From positions 1 to 64,000 of the IMG/VR virus record IMGVR_UViG_3300027320_000003: a DNA stretch of 64,000 nt; one strand, 5' to 3'. Made by a program: the position numbers and the translations under genes. Below the pieces are notes generated by a model. That model saw only the letters and a program-made list of their open reading frames with translations. It had not been told where the DNA came from and did not search any database. This DNA is from a virus. Below are positions 8,939 to 16,830 of this stretch, piece by piece (the stretch's first letter is position 1; each line of letters starts with the position of its first letter).

Positions 8939-9318
8939 AAATAGTAATGGCTATCATATCCGGAACAGACAAGAGTGGAGCAGTGCGTTCATTGGAACTT
9001 AACTCACCAGTCGCGTTATCGCCACACGCAATTGACACCTGGCTATACAAACATCCTACTATTGATACGTTTGATGCCATTGAGACGGTTCAGGATGCAT
9101 CCGTGAAATTTATCGAGCTTGAACCCGGAATGAAACCAAGCACGTTGGTCAAGGATGTTAACCGCCTGATTAAGAGATACGGTGATGTTCCTATCGACGT
9201 CACTGAGAGCTATGGAAATTTAAACATTCGCCCGAGAGTGTACAAGCAACAAAAAACATCGTATCAAGTAACGCGATCAATGAAACCTAATTGGGTTCCA
9301 ACCAAACGCTGGCCATAG
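8935..9318 (+). CDS. Unknown 127-residue protein coupled to the 8588 gene
   Basis: The start is set at ATG 8935, overlapping the upstream TGA (ATGA), because GGAG lies nine bases before it; an upstream GTG-type extension would run through the previous gene. The sequence begins MKIVMAIISGTDKSG and ends with a basic stretch. Residues ~50-90 look like an alpha/beta unit (VKFIELEPGMKPSTLVKDVN). Function unknown. Confidence 0.6.
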   Translation: MKIVMAIISGTDKSGAVRSLELNSPVALSPHAIDTWLYKHPTIDTFDAIETVQDASVKFIELEPGMKPSTLVKDVNRLIKRYGDVPIDVTESYGNLNIRPRVYKQQKTSYQVTRSMKPNWVPTKRWP

Positions 9319-9361
9319 TAACCTTATTCATTAAAATTGTGCTGCTTACTAAGCAATCAAT

Positions 9362-9383
9362 ATTTACTCCTTAGTAAATTTTA
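9362..9383 (+). terminator. Weak intrinsic terminator candidate
   Basis: ATTTACT (9362-9368), loop CCTT, AGTAAAT (9373-9379), then further T residues. The stem is 7 bp but AT-only apart from one pair. It falls between an early-type gene and a late promoter, where a stop is expected. Confidence 0.4.
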
Positions 9384-9411
9384 ACACCCGCAGTAAATAA
9401 CATCATTTTTG

Positions 9412-9421
9412 TAGTTAATAC
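9412..9421 (+). promoter_or_regulatory. Late-promoter box TAGTTAAT before the alginate-lyase-like gene
   Basis: TAGTTAAT at 9412-9419 is followed two bases later by the GTG start at 9422. The arrangement equals that before the fibre-type gene at 63579. Confidence 0.7.
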
Positions 9422-10333
9422 GTGAACACTGCACAAGCATTCCTAGACGCGCGCCTCTATTGGCTAACCTGGAGCCGCGATCGTAAGGCCACAGGCCGCA
9501 CCATGAACCGGATGTTTGCCTCTATCCCGAGAATTGGTGAAGGTCTACGCTTGGCCATTCCAGATGGGATTAGCACAAACCCACTCATGGTTCCGCGCCA
9601 TTTCGGTGCTGACGGTGGTGTGCAGGCTAAGATTTGTGATAAGCTACGAGCCCTGGTAAGTTGTATCAATTCTGATGCGGATCTAAATAGGTTGATGGAC
9701 GAGGTTGACAATCCGAGGGATGGCGGGTCGTTCACTGATTGTTTCATTGCCCGCGGAGCCGGTGATACGCCGATTGTCATTTGTGAGTTTATAACCTACG
9801 CTAACCTAAAGTATGTCCAGCTACCTTTATTGGATGTAAAAACCGCCGAGCGGTATCGAGAATGGACACGACGGATGCTAGCCTATGTTATCAAGTATCA
9901 ATCAGCTCAGCTCAATAACCACCTCACCTGGAAGGCGCTCTATATCGCATCTTGTGGATTAGTGCTAAGTGACACAGTTGCACTCGAGATTGCGAACTAC
10001 CTCTTTAACACCGCATGCTGGATGATTGACCATGATGGATCGATGCCACTCGAGCTAATGCGAGAGGACAAGTCAATGTCCTACACCCGCATGAACCTAG
10101 AGGCGCTGGTCTGGCTTGACCGCATCTTTGGCAAGCGGTGTGAGGTTACACTCGCCCTGCAGAATTTTGAAGGCATGTTGGACGATCCTCTGGGTTGGAT
10201 TAAGCGGTATGGCCTACCTGGCCAGCGTATGCCCGGTAACACCTCCAACTGGCGCTGGTTGCTATGGAGTCGTGATAACCGCAGCACCGCCAACGAGATG
10301 GACAGCTATATTTCGTCGTATCTTCGTGTGTAG
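9422..10333 (+). CDS. Alginate-lyase-like protein (PF05426/PL5-type fold)
   Basis: A 303-residue, largely helical protein starting at GTG behind a late box. It shows the landmarks of the alginate lyase superfamily, an alpha/alpha toroid: an N-terminal helix with Trp residues, a central LNNHLTW at ~164-170 corresponding to the family's catalytic NNHxxW, and DGSMPLELMRED then SYTRMNLEALVWL near 206-235, matching the family's GxxPxELxR and Y-x-x-x-NLEAL region. These enzymes cleave mannuronate-rich polysaccharide by beta-elimination. Late expression suggests a virion depolymerase or a release enzyme. There is no signal peptide. Substrate unknown. Confidence 0.65.
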   Translation: MNTAQAFLDARLYWLTWSRDRKATGRTMNRMFASIPRIGEGLRLAIPDGISTNPLMVPRHFGADGGVQAKICDKLRALVSCINSDADLNRLMDEVDNPRDGGSFTDCFIARGAGDTPIVICEFITYANLKYVQLPLLDVKTAERYREWTRRMLAYVIKYQSAQLNNHLTWKALYIASCGLVLSDTVALEIANYLFNTACWMIDHDGSMPLELMREDKSMSYTRMNLEALVWLDRIFGKRCEVTLALQNFEGMLDDPLGWIKRYGLPGQRMPGNTSNWRWLLWSRDNRSTANEMDSYISSYLRV

Positions 10334-10345
10334 TTATGGTATATC
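10331..10345 (+). promoter_or_regulatory. Late-promoter box TAGTTAT before the 10346 gene
   Basis: TAGTTAT at 10331-10337 contains the stop of the upstream gene and lies eight bases before the ATG, a longer gap than at other late boxes. Confidence 0.45.
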
Positions 10346-11080
10346 ATGGCAACCACACCATTTGACAAATCTCGCATTACCGTCTCGGAGGCGTGTAATA
10401 ACCTGTCGCAGATCAATGCTGGCCTAATAGACCAACTCCTAGGGCTACGCCGTCGATTGGCTGCTCTACAAAACGCTGCTGATCTACTTAAGAATTCCGC
10501 CAGCAATTACAACCTGCCAGATCTTAACCGCATGGTACCAGCGAAGGATGTAGGATTGGACACCTATAACAAGTTAAAGGCTGCATGTCCGGATATAAAT
10601 TTGCCAAATATCAACGGTATCGCCGATCTTAACGCGCTCTATCAAACCTTTAAGGATGCATACCGGGCGATTATTAACGCGCTTGACACGAGTCCACTAG
10701 GCATGCTCGCCCAATTGGAGGGACAGTTCATTAGCGCCATTCAGGATATGCTTAACAGTCTTGGCGGTAACGAATCGCTCCTGCATTGCCTATGTCAATC
10801 CGAGAACATCTATGCCCAATTTCCAACCTGGGACCAAAACAAACAGAATGCTATCGACACCTACAAATACTCCAAAGGAGTTGTTGATGGCAGCGAAAAC
10901 GGGCTGCTAAACAGTAACTTAAAGAGCAAGGTGCAGGACCTGAATAATACCAAACAGTTGCTAACCGGCCTGTCAGAGGCCAAGGTTGGTGAGGTTGGCA
11001 GCTATGACTCTGCCTCAAAGAAATCAACCGATCTCGTATCCACCGAGGTAGACAGTTTTAAGACTAAGGTTGGGTTTTAA
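10346..11080 (+). CDS. Helical late protein, probably virion-associated
   Basis: A 244-residue protein with long amphipathic helices and many Asn, Leu and Gln residues (for example QLLGLRRRLAALQNAADLL near 30-50). A short Cys pair occurs in LLHCLCQSEN near 148. It ends with a Lys/Ser-rich helix. It is preceded by a late box and sits next to the alginate-lyase-like gene, so it may be a virion or fibre-associated partner. No family recognised. Confidence 0.6.
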   Translation: MATTPFDKSRITVSEACNNLSQINAGLIDQLLGLRRRLAALQNAADLLKNSASNYNLPDLNRMVPAKDVGLDTYNKLKAACPDINLPNINGIADLNALYQTFKDAYRAIINALDTSPLGMLAQLEGQFISAIQDMLNSLGGNESLLHCLCQSENIYAQFPTWDQNKQNAIDTYKYSKGVVDGSENGLLNSNLKSKVQDLNNTKQLLTGLSEAKVGEVGSYDSASKKSTDLVSTEVDSFKTKVGF

Positions 11081-11099
11081 AATATTTTTAAAATAAAAC

Positions 11100-11127
11100 T
11101 TTCCACTCCGCGGGCACGGTGTACCTT
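11100..11127 (+). promoter_or_regulatory. Class A promoter TTTCCA-N16-TACCTT
   Basis: TTTCCA 11100-11105, 16-base spacer, TACCTT 11122-11127, six bases, ATG 11134. Same geometry as the other class A promoters, predicting a leaderless mRNA. Confidence 0.65.
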
Positions 11128-11133
11128 CCAAGT

Positions 11134-11358
11134 ATGAAAACGCTTTGGACGAAGACTTCGGATGGAAAAGTGGTGCTCCTCCTAGACGGACACCTGGTAG
11201 CATGGTATTGGGATAAGGATTGGTCTAAGACCCCTAAAGTTATACCGTGCTATATCTACGATAGAAAATGCACTGTTATTTGTGAACATCGGGCTATTGA
11301 ATTAGAGGTGGTTAAACGAACAACCTCTATTTTAGCTAAGCTAACCAACTACCTCTAA
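11134..11358 (+). CDS. Small unknown protein from a leaderless-type transcript
   Basis: A 74-residue protein; the start at ATG 11134 is chosen from the promoter six bases upstream rather than an earlier non-ATG codon. Trp-rich N-terminal part (LWTKTSDGKVVLLLDGHLVAWYWDK is split here as LWTKTSDGK then HLVAWYWDK), basic C-terminal part. The fold looks like a small beta unit. Function unknown; probably an early host-interaction protein. Confidence 0.6.
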   Translation: MKTLWTKTSDGKVVLLLDGHLVAWYWDKDWSKTPKVIPCYIYDRKCTVICEHRAIELEVVKRTTSILAKLTNYL

Positions 11359-11365
11359 GGCCAGT

Positions 11366-11602
11366 ATGAATCACGATAATGATCCCAAGAGAGTTAAGGT
11401 AACCGTAGATTTTGAACCGGCCACCTTTGACCAAGAGACTGGACAGATTCATTGGAAAAGATTGATGGGCACCATAACGTTCTCAATTCACGACAGTTGG
11501 AACTACTGGAGAGACAATAGCACCATCGAGGTTGATGGCAAGACGATTCGATTTGATAGACCGGTTCGTAAGGCTACTCGATTAGTACTGGGGCTCAGAT
11601 AG
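11366..11602 (+). CDS. Small unknown protein with WNYWRDNSTI motif
   Basis: A 78-residue, beta-rich protein starting seven bases after the previous stop. Near residues 44-53 it has SWNYWRDNSTI, very like CWNFWRSEVTI in the minus-strand gene at 40753-41016. The two are short and otherwise diverged, so they may share a small fold. Function unknown. Confidence 0.55.
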   Translation: MNHDNDPKRVKVTVDFEPATFDQETGQIHWKRLMGTITFSIHDSWNYWRDNSTIEVDGKTIRFDRPVRKATRLVLGLR

Positions 11603-11615
11603 AAGGCCTATTAAC

Positions 11616-11643
11616 TTTCCACCGTGCACCGCGTGTGTATTCT
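11616..11643 (+). promoter_or_regulatory. Class A promoter TTTCCA-N16-TATTCT
   Basis: TTTCCA 11616-11621, 16-base spacer, TATTCT 11638-11643, five bases, ATG 11649. Confidence 0.75.
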
Positions 11644-11648
11644 TCCTT

Positions 11649-12248
11649 ATGACAGCTATTCTTAAATTCATTGGTGGTTTTATAGTTTTTACGCTGCTGC
11701 TTGCGGTGTCTGGACTATGGTGGGTTTTTACCGACGCTCGCCGGTACATCGTAGATGTTAACTTTTGGAAGGCACCCGTAAACTCCGCATGTGCTATTCT
11801 AATCATCGCTCTTATGTCGGCGGTTGGAGCTTTCTTTCCTATCATCATAGTAACGTTGTGCAGCGGTTCAGACATCGCCTTTACAACGTATCCCGCAATT
11901 GCCGGTTCTATTTTTGTCCTAGGAATAATCAGATCGGTATACACTACGGCTAGGGTTAGATTAGCCGTATGGAAAAATCCAATCTCTTTTGCACCATTTG
12001 ATTCGTTATCGGCTAAGTTACTTGGTTGGAATGACTTTGACGACTACGTGATGTACCGTGAATGGTACAGAGGTAGGCTTGGAGTAGACGATGTTCTTCG
12101 CCTCGGTGGAAGCATCGCTAAGTGGAAATCAACCATGAAATTTATGGGAATAGACCATGAACCATGCCGGTTAACCAATGCCGTAAAGAGTACAGAACTT
12201 GTTGAGGTTATCGTGGGAAACATCCAGTCCAATCACGGGTTGAATTAA
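11649..12248 (+). CDS. Membrane protein with three predicted transmembrane segments
   Basis: A 199-residue protein. Hydrophobic segments fall at about 5-26 (ILKFIGGFIVFTLLLAVSGL), 47-70 (CAILIIALMSAVGAFFPIII) and 80-98 (TYPAIAGSIFVLGIIRS), followed by a charged cytoplasmic-type domain of ~100 residues. It is driven by a class A promoter with no leader. It is not a classical holin size or pattern. It may remodel the host membrane early in infection. Function unknown. Confidence 0.65.
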   Translation: MTAILKFIGGFIVFTLLLAVSGLWWVFTDARRYIVDVNFWKAPVNSACAILIIALMSAVGAFFPIIIVTLCSGSDIAFTTYPAIAGSIFVLGIIRSVYTTARVRLAVWKNPISFAPFDSLSAKLLGWNDFDDYVMYREWYRGRLGVDDVLRLGGSIAKWKSTMKFMGIDHEPCRLTNAVKSTELVEVIVGNIQSNHGLN

Positions 12249-12249
12249 T

Positions 12250-12456
12250 ATGAGACGAATTCACCGGAATATCTATGGAAATTGGAATGGATACAGCGGT
12301 TCACGCAAAATCGTGGAATTTGGAACACGGGAGCGTGATGCTAGAACATGGCTCGCCTGGAACGGTGGAACACCGGGTGAGGATGGACCACGCGACCAGC
12401 TTAGTCGAAGCTGTTGGAAGAGGAATTGTGAGCGCCTGTCACCGTCCAATAGGTAA
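12250..12456 (+). CDS. Small Arg/Trp/Gly-rich protein
   Basis: A 68-residue product starting one base after the previous stop. Composition is unusual: many Arg, Trp, Gly and Asn (NIYGNWNGYSGSRK, later RTWLAWNGG). A second, overlapping ORF starts at 12275 in another frame; this one is preferred because it joins directly to the upstream gene. Real but short; function unknown. Confidence 0.45.
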   Translation: MRRIHRNIYGNWNGYSGSRKIVEFGTRERDARTWLAWNGGTPGEDGPRDQLSRSCWKRNCERLSPSNR

Positions 12457-12471
12457 ACTCGCGGAGACGCT

Positions 12472-12744
12472 ATGAAAAATATCTATATCGTAGTGAACGA
12501 TAGACATCATGACTATCTTGAAGTAATAGCCGTTTGTGAAGATGGCGCGGTGGTTTGCGGCCACGTTTGCTCAAACAGCGAGTGGATCAACCATGACATG
12601 GGAATAACATCCACGAAAAAACATGAATACTATGATCGTCATTGCGGAGTTGGTAATTGGAAGCTTGAGTACGTGCCAAATATTCAGGAGCACGAGGAAC
12701 TTAAGAGAATACGTGATGCTGGTCTTAGGCTCGTAGACATTTAA
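12472..12744 (+). CDS. Small unknown protein, probably metal-binding
   Basis: A 90-residue protein rich in His, Asp and Cys (NDRHHDYLEV, CGHVCSN, KKHEYYDRHCG). The sequence looks like a compact alpha/beta protein of a type common in small phage early genes. His/Cys spacing could bind zinc, but no standard finger pattern is complete. It belongs to the early cluster started by the 11616 promoter. Confidence 0.55.
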   Translation: MKNIYIVVNDRHHDYLEVIAVCEDGAVVCGHVCSNSEWINHDMGITSTKKHEYYDRHCGVGNWKLEYVPNIQEHEELKRIRDAGLRLVDI

Positions 12745-12763
12745 CAACCGGATAGACCGCCGT

Positions 12764-13174
12764 ATGAAATATAATTTATCAGCCACGAATGAACGAACTA
12801 GAACAGCTAAGATACTACGCTTATTTGAACATGGTCAAATAAGCTGCCGTAAGGCCGTAGATTTATTACTAGAACTCGGTCGTGGAGCATACTTTCTGTA
12901 TATCGATGAGGACGTAGCTAACCTGGAGCAACATCTTAGACGTCTAGGTTATAGCGTTAGAACTATTCCAAAAGGATCTCCTGATCAGCTTCTAAAGAGG
13001 TGCGCTTGTGGAAATCTAATCGTTGACTTCGTGATCCAACAGCGTGTAACCTACCGCATCAACGAGATTGTCACGTTTTTTCGAGTTACACTGCCTGACC
13101 AACTTCATAGCTGCCATCATCCGACAAACAAGACTCCCAGACACCTCCACGTCTTGCTGGTTATGGGCCGATAA
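12764..13174 (+). CDS. Unknown helical protein with a long antisense overlap
   Basis: Begins ATG 12764. The first ~84 residues look like a real helical protein (ILRLFEHGQISCRKAVDLL), and lie outside any other gene. The last 158 bases run antisense through the end of the 13016-13756 gene, where this frame looks random. The real protein may once have ended earlier and lost its stop. Function unknown. Confidence 0.45.
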   Translation: MKYNLSATNERTRTAKILRLFEHGQISCRKAVDLLLELGRGAYFLYIDEDVANLEQHLRRLGYSVRTIPKGSPDQLLKRCACGNLIVDFVIQQRVTYRINEIVTFFRVTLPDQLHSCHHPTNKTPRHLHVLLVMGR

Positions 13175-13756
13175 CAGGGCCTCCCACGTCCGAGCAACAT
13201 GTTTCATGGAGGTAGAGGCGCTTCCGTAGGACTGGTGACGCTCACCACCGACGATTGACCGTGCCTCCTCCTCGATTGGACCCTGGTAGTTTATCGCGTC
13301 AGACTGGCGTTGATACCAGACCGTAAGGCCAAGACACATTGCCATGTCATGCTCTAGGCGCGCTCCTCGGCTATTCTTCCATCCATCTAGCATGTACAGA
13401 TGAGATGACCCAAGCACCTGTTCAATCGATTTACGGATGTATGTTTCGTAGGACAGGTCTAGTCTACCATCAAAATTCTCAGCTGGGTTGATAACATGCT
13501 CGATGTGAAGAGTTTCGCGCCATTGAGCTGCGGCCTCATTAAACTTCGGCCTATTATAATTCTCAATCCCTGTCATTGGGCCAGCGATGTAGATCCTCTT
13601 GATGCCGGGAAAAACCTTTGACCGTGCAGTATCACGCAGCATATCACCTTGGCAGTCAAATAGGTGAATTAAAAGTAGGTTGTTGACTACACCTCGCCAT
13701 GGGCCAAACTCCTCTGGCCCAGCAGTTAAACTGGATTCAAATAGCCTCTTAGCCAT
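13016..13756 (-). CDS. DUF4406-like nucleotide-hydrolase domain plus DUF6378-like domain
   Basis: A 246-residue protein. Residues ~52-140 start with RIYIAGPMTGIENYN, the mark of the DUF4406 group (Rossmann-like relatives of nucleoside 2-deoxyribosyltransferases). Residues ~190-246 (ARTWEALLSAHNQQ ... KRDNLVDAVGYTLL) resemble the phage DUF6378 domain. The role is probably nucleotide metabolism. AGAGG lies four bases before the start, which overlaps the endolysin end by 31 bases. The N-terminus MAKRLFESS resembles a T4-type prohead-protease site (LFE followed by S). Confidence 0.7.
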   Translation of the reverse strand: MAKRLFESSLTAGPEEFGPWRGVVNNLLLIHLFDCQGDMLRDTARSKVFPGIKRIYIAGPMTGIENYNRPKFNEAAAQWRETLHIEHVINPAENFDGRLDLSYETYIRKSIEQVLGSSHLYMLDGWKNSRGARLEHDMAMCLGLTVWYQRQSDAINYQGPIEEEARSIVGGERHQSYGSASTSMKHVARTWEALLSAHNQQDVEVSGSLVCRMMAAMKLVRQCNSKKRDNLVDAVGYTLLDHEVND

Positions 13757-14502
13757 AAACCTCTGCTTGTTGGTACTGGTGAAACGTACCGGGTTTTAGC
13801 GTAGAACCCATCTCCCTCACGGTCACTCTCGGTGGTGCCAGGTTGTGGGCTAGTATTACCTTCAATCGTGTCGATTCGTGTCTCCCCGTTCCACCTGACC
13901 ACTATTCCACAATGGCCAAGCGCCGTTCCACCATTTTGCATGAAGAAAATTGCGCCAGGTCTTGGACTCTGTGATATAAGACCTAGACCACGGAAATTGT
14001 TGAACGAGTCCATTACGGATGGGTTCATGTTATCGACGAAAAACTTCGGCACGCTTGGACCGTACGCTACCATCCATGCCATCCTAGCAGCGGATGCGCA
14101 ATATGGCCAACCAGGTTGCCAACCACCATATCTCTGCAGGTTAGTAGCTAGAAGTTTGGCACGTTCATCTAGACCTGGAGTAGCCGGGTCGTCCCATACG
14201 CGGTTATTTTTAACCTCCTCTAGACCAACAAATTGGTGTGCAACATCTATAATTTTAGACCCGATTCCGGTGATTGAGACGGTTGGAACTGGCGCGTCTA
14301 CCTTTTTTGCACTGGTCGACAATATTCTTGACCAAGTCGCCGGACCAACAATACCATCAGATGTTAGGCCATTCTTAAGCTGGTACGTCTTAACAGCGGA
14401 GTATGTCGCTGGTCCGTAATCACCGTCAGCCTTAATACCGAGGCGAGTTTGGAGCTCAGCAACAGCTGCTCCAGTGCTACCAATTCTGAGAATACCCGTC
14501 AT
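13726..14502 (-). CDS. Endolysin: peptidoglycan-binding domain plus CHAP peptidase
   Basis: A 258-residue lysin. Residues ~8-62 are a PG_binding_1 domain (TGAAVAELQTRLG, DGDYGPATYSAVK, DGIVGPATW). After a linker, residues ~85-258 are CHAP-like, with the catalytic Cys in WPYCASAARM, the His in LGHCGIVVRW and the Asn-containing strand TIEGNTS. CHAP enzymes cut peptide bonds in the murein stem or bridge. There is no signal peptide, so it needs a holin or other exit route. It sits in a minus-strand operon with a RuvC-like resolvase, fitting late expression. Confidence 0.88.
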   Translation of the reverse strand: MTGILRIGSTGAAVAELQTRLGIKADGDYGPATYSAVKTYQLKNGLTSDGIVGPATWSRILSTSAKKVDAPVPTVSITGIGSKIIDVAHQFVGLEEVKNNRVWDDPATPGLDERAKLLATNLQRYGGWQPGWPYCASAARMAWMVAYGPSVPKFFVDNMNPSVMDSFNNFRGLGLISQSPRPGAIFFMQNGGTALGHCGIVVRWNGETRIDTIEGNTSPQPGTTESDREGDGFYAKTRYVSPVPTSRGLWLRGYLNPV

Positions 14503-14504
14503 GG

Positions 14505-15299
14505 TTACACCTGAGGTTCGTCAGACGGTTGATCTTTGCTCTTACGGCGACGGCGTTTCTTACCGGTCTCCTCAATAGCAACCATAGGTGTTGGTTCAAC
14601 CGAGGCTGGTGAAACTGGGATCGCCTGTTCAACTGGCTTAGTAGTTCCAAGAGCTTTGCCGAGCAGTGCACTCATGTCGGTAGTAATTGGAACGTCGTCA
14701 ATCTCCTGTGCCTCTTCGACTATAGGTTGCGGTGCGCTAATGGCCCTCTCTTTCAATCCGGAGTATGGGTTAGCTTTCGCTTGGCGAGGTACGTTTCGTG
14801 ATGTACCTGTTTGAATGTCTCGTGGGTTGCTTGATCCATTGTCTTGGTTTGCTTCAAATCCGATTGGAGCGTTAATCAGGCCAGCATTCACCGCTTCATT
14901 CACCGTGAATCCCTTAACAGGGTTGCCAAGTTGGCGTCCGTCCTCTACCTTTGTTTGAGCGTTTGGCATGGTTGGGCGAAGCGCCTCACCATGGACATCA
15001 ATAAACACGTTCTGCGATCCACTGATGACAGAGGTACCGCGTTCACGGTTAGGTTTAACCGGGCGGCGTAGATGGTTGATTGGTACAAGCTGACCATTCG
15101 GAGATTTCTCAGCGGCGAGTAATCCTACGCCAACGTGCTTAGCGAGCTCAGGATCGTTAACCTTTAGGCCATCAGAATCGATGATGTGCTTCTTTGATCC
15201 AACGTTGAATTGGAGTCCAAGTCGACCCGTGGAAATTTGAATTGGATAATCATTTGGGTTAAAATAACCCAACACATCGGTTTGTATGGCATTTGACAT
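14505..15299 (-). CDS. Unknown late protein with basic C-terminus
   Basis: A 264-residue protein. The N-terminal third is beta-rich (GYFNPNDYPIQISTGRLG), the rest low-complexity, ending in a KKRRRRKSK cluster that could bind nucleic acid. It stops two bases before the endolysin gene. A TGTTCT element stands seven bases before its ATG. Function unknown; virion or packaging-related is possible. Confidence 0.6.
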   Translation of the reverse strand: MSNAIQTDVLGYFNPNDYPIQISTGRLGLQFNVGSKKHIIDSDGLKVNDPELAKHVGVGLLAAEKSPNGQLVPINHLRRPVKPNRERGTSVISGSQNVFIDVHGEALRPTMPNAQTKVEDGRQLGNPVKGFTVNEAVNAGLINAPIGFEANQDNGSSNPRDIQTGTSRNVPRQAKANPYSGLKERAISAPQPIVEEAQEIDDVPITTDMSALLGKALGTTKPVEQAIPVSPASVEPTPMVAIEETGKKRRRRKSKDQPSDEPQV

Positions 15300-15322
15300 G
15301 CACGGTAGAACACCATGGGGCG

Positions 15323-15940
15323 TCAGAATAGGAAGTTTTTTAGGCGAGTGGGGTGTGTGGCGTTCAGGTCTATCCGGTTCTTTGCTAGGAGATATGTTAC
15401 CGCCGCCGAAAGTGCATCACTCATGGCCCAGGCGGTTGACTCATCAATCTTATCTGGCTGGTCCTTGGGTGGACGTTTCATCCTTGGCCACACGATACCA
15501 GGCCATAGCTTGGATATAGACCGCAGCACCGTGTTCTTGTCACCATCAGCGGCGTGCCAATTCGTAATACCAGTGCTGTTCTTCTTGCTATTCAACGGCG
15601 TTACTGGATAAACCTCTAGATTAGCGTCAAAGAGATGCTTAATGCAGGCGACAGAGGCCGCCGTAAATGCCGTACTCATCGCCATACCACGAATAGCACC
15701 AGCGCTCATTGCACCACCTGTTGGGTATTCAATAACAATCGTCTCTGGTCGCCATTCCTTATAGAGCTCAAGGATGCGCACCGCATGCTCAGAGATACGG
15801 CCAACATTAAAACCTGTTACGCCATCCTTCTTATCCTTGTACTTTGGACGAAAGCATTCAAGGTGTACAACGGCTAGCGTCTGGCTGTCTAGCACCGCAA
15901 TACCTGGTGCGGTAAGACCGGCATCAATGGCAAGTATCAT
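15323..15940 (-). CDS. RuvC-like Holliday junction resolvase
   Basis: A 205-residue RNase-H-fold nuclease. AIDAGLTAPGIAV at 4-16 holds the first catalytic Asp, VIEYPTGG near 70 the catalytic Glu, and DESTAWAMSDALSAAV near 170-185 the C-terminal acidic pair on a helix. This layout is that of RuvC-type resolvases, which cut four-way junctions left by replication and recombination before packaging. Its start overlaps the upstream gene by four bases. Confidence 0.82.
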   Translation of the reverse strand: MILAIDAGLTAPGIAVLDSQTLAVVHLECFRPKYKDKKDGVTGFNVGRISEHAVRILELYKEWRPETIVIEYPTGGAMSAGAIRGMAMSTAFTAASVACIKHLFDANLEVYPVTPLNSKKNSTGITNWHAADGDKNTVLRSISKLWPGIVWPRMKRPPKDQPDKIDESTAWAMSDALSAAVTYLLAKNRIDLNATHPTRLKNFLF

Positions 15941-16344
15941 GATTGTGCAGTGCCTAGCGCGGATCGCAGAAGTTCAGCTGCTTCGCTGCCGGTGAGTTTT
16001 TTCATTGTGGATAGGCTATCAGCTAGCTTTGATATAACTTCAGCATCGGTTTGATTTACCTGTGCGGTTATCGTGGATGAGCTGTGTGCGAATGAAAGAA
16101 TTGACTTAACCCAGTCGCTCTCCATCTCCTTAAGGTTGCCAGAGGCAAGCAGAAGATTGGCAATTGCCTCAATCTGATTTAACCTGCTCTCCCGTGAGTG
16201 CACCTCCGTAATAGGCACATAGTCGTGTCCAAGGTTGCTATCGAACAGATAGGAGGCCAGAGTACCTGTGAGGTTGTCTCTTAACGCGGCGAATCTTCGC
16301 TGTAAATCGTCATATTTTCCGTTGCAGGTGCAGTTTTCAGGCAT
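15937..16344 (-). CDS. Helical protein of unknown function, first gene of the resolvase-endolysin operon
   Basis: A 135-residue helical protein with a CTCNGKYDDLQRRF N-terminus and heptad-like helices further on. It overlaps the RuvC-like gene by ATGA, so the two are probably translated together and may interact. It follows a late-type box (TATTTAAT) two bases before the ATG. No family recognised. Confidence 0.6.
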   Translation of the reverse strand: MPENCTCNGKYDDLQRRFAALRDNLTGTLASYLFDSNLGHDYVPITEVHSRESRLNQIEAIANLLLASGNLKEMESDWVKSILSFAHSSSTITAQVNQTDAEVISKLADSLSTMKKLTGSEAAELLRSALGTAQS

Positions 16345-16354
16345 AGATTAAATA
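16345..16354 (-). promoter_or_regulatory. Late-type box TATTTAAT for the resolvase-endolysin operon
   Basis: Read on the minus strand: TATTTAAT (16347-16354), CT, ATG. It belongs to a CTGTATTTA context also found before the minus-strand genes starting at 37501 and 41532. Confidence 0.5.
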
Positions 16355-16398
16355 CAGAACCCCATGCATCTATTTTTAGGTTTATTGGTTCTAGCGAT

Positions 16399-16830
16399 AT
16401 GGACGATAGTCATCCAAGAAATTACTGGGCTGCGGCGGAGGCGAGCAACGAGCCTGTCCCGGTTATCATATACTGCAGTTCGGATAGCTCGCCAACCAGA
16501 CCGCTGGCCATAAACAATTACTATCCAGGTTACACCCACCACAAAACATACGACCTGTCCTGTGGAACGTGCGAATTTGCAACTCTGGTTATTAGTCGCA
16601 AAGACGTGTCGGTGAGGTTAAACATCACCGGCGGTAGAACAGCGTTTGAAGGGCCATTTGGTGGTTGCTATATGAGCATACTGCCCGTAGGTCGGTGGTG
16701 TGAACTAGGCGGGATGCACTGGCTGGTCGCTGTTCCAAAGACTAAGGTTAAGAACCTATGCAAATTAGGTGTTCGTAGTTTCAACCGCTATCAACGCCGT
16801 CTAGCCGAACAGGAGTTGCTCGGTGAGTAA
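16399..16830 (+). CDS. Unknown protein ending in an ELLGE motif
   Basis: A 143-residue protein with scattered Cys residues (YDLSCGTCEF, KNLCKLG) and a C-terminus LAEQELLGE directly at the stop. That end resembles the [ILVM]-x-E ends of the repeat-domain family, though the rest differs. A TTCT element six bases before the ATG is a weak promoter. Function unknown. Confidence 0.55.
   Translation: MDDSHPRNYWAAAEASNEPVPVIIYCSSDSSPTRPLAINNYYPGYTHHKTYDLSCGTCEFATLVISRKDVSVRLNITGGRTAFEGPFGGCYMSILPVGRWCELGGMHWLVAVPKTKVKNLCKLGVRSFNRYQRRLAEQELLGE

Noticed and set aside
11076-11100. AT-rich stretch after the 10346 gene as a terminator
   Set aside because: Only A/T pairing, no defined loop or GC stem.
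12275-12475. Alternative 66-codon ORF overlapping the 12250 gene
   Set aside because: Starts within the other gene with no promoter or ribosome-binding site; 12250 abuts the upstream stop. Only one of the two is likely, and the choice is not certain.
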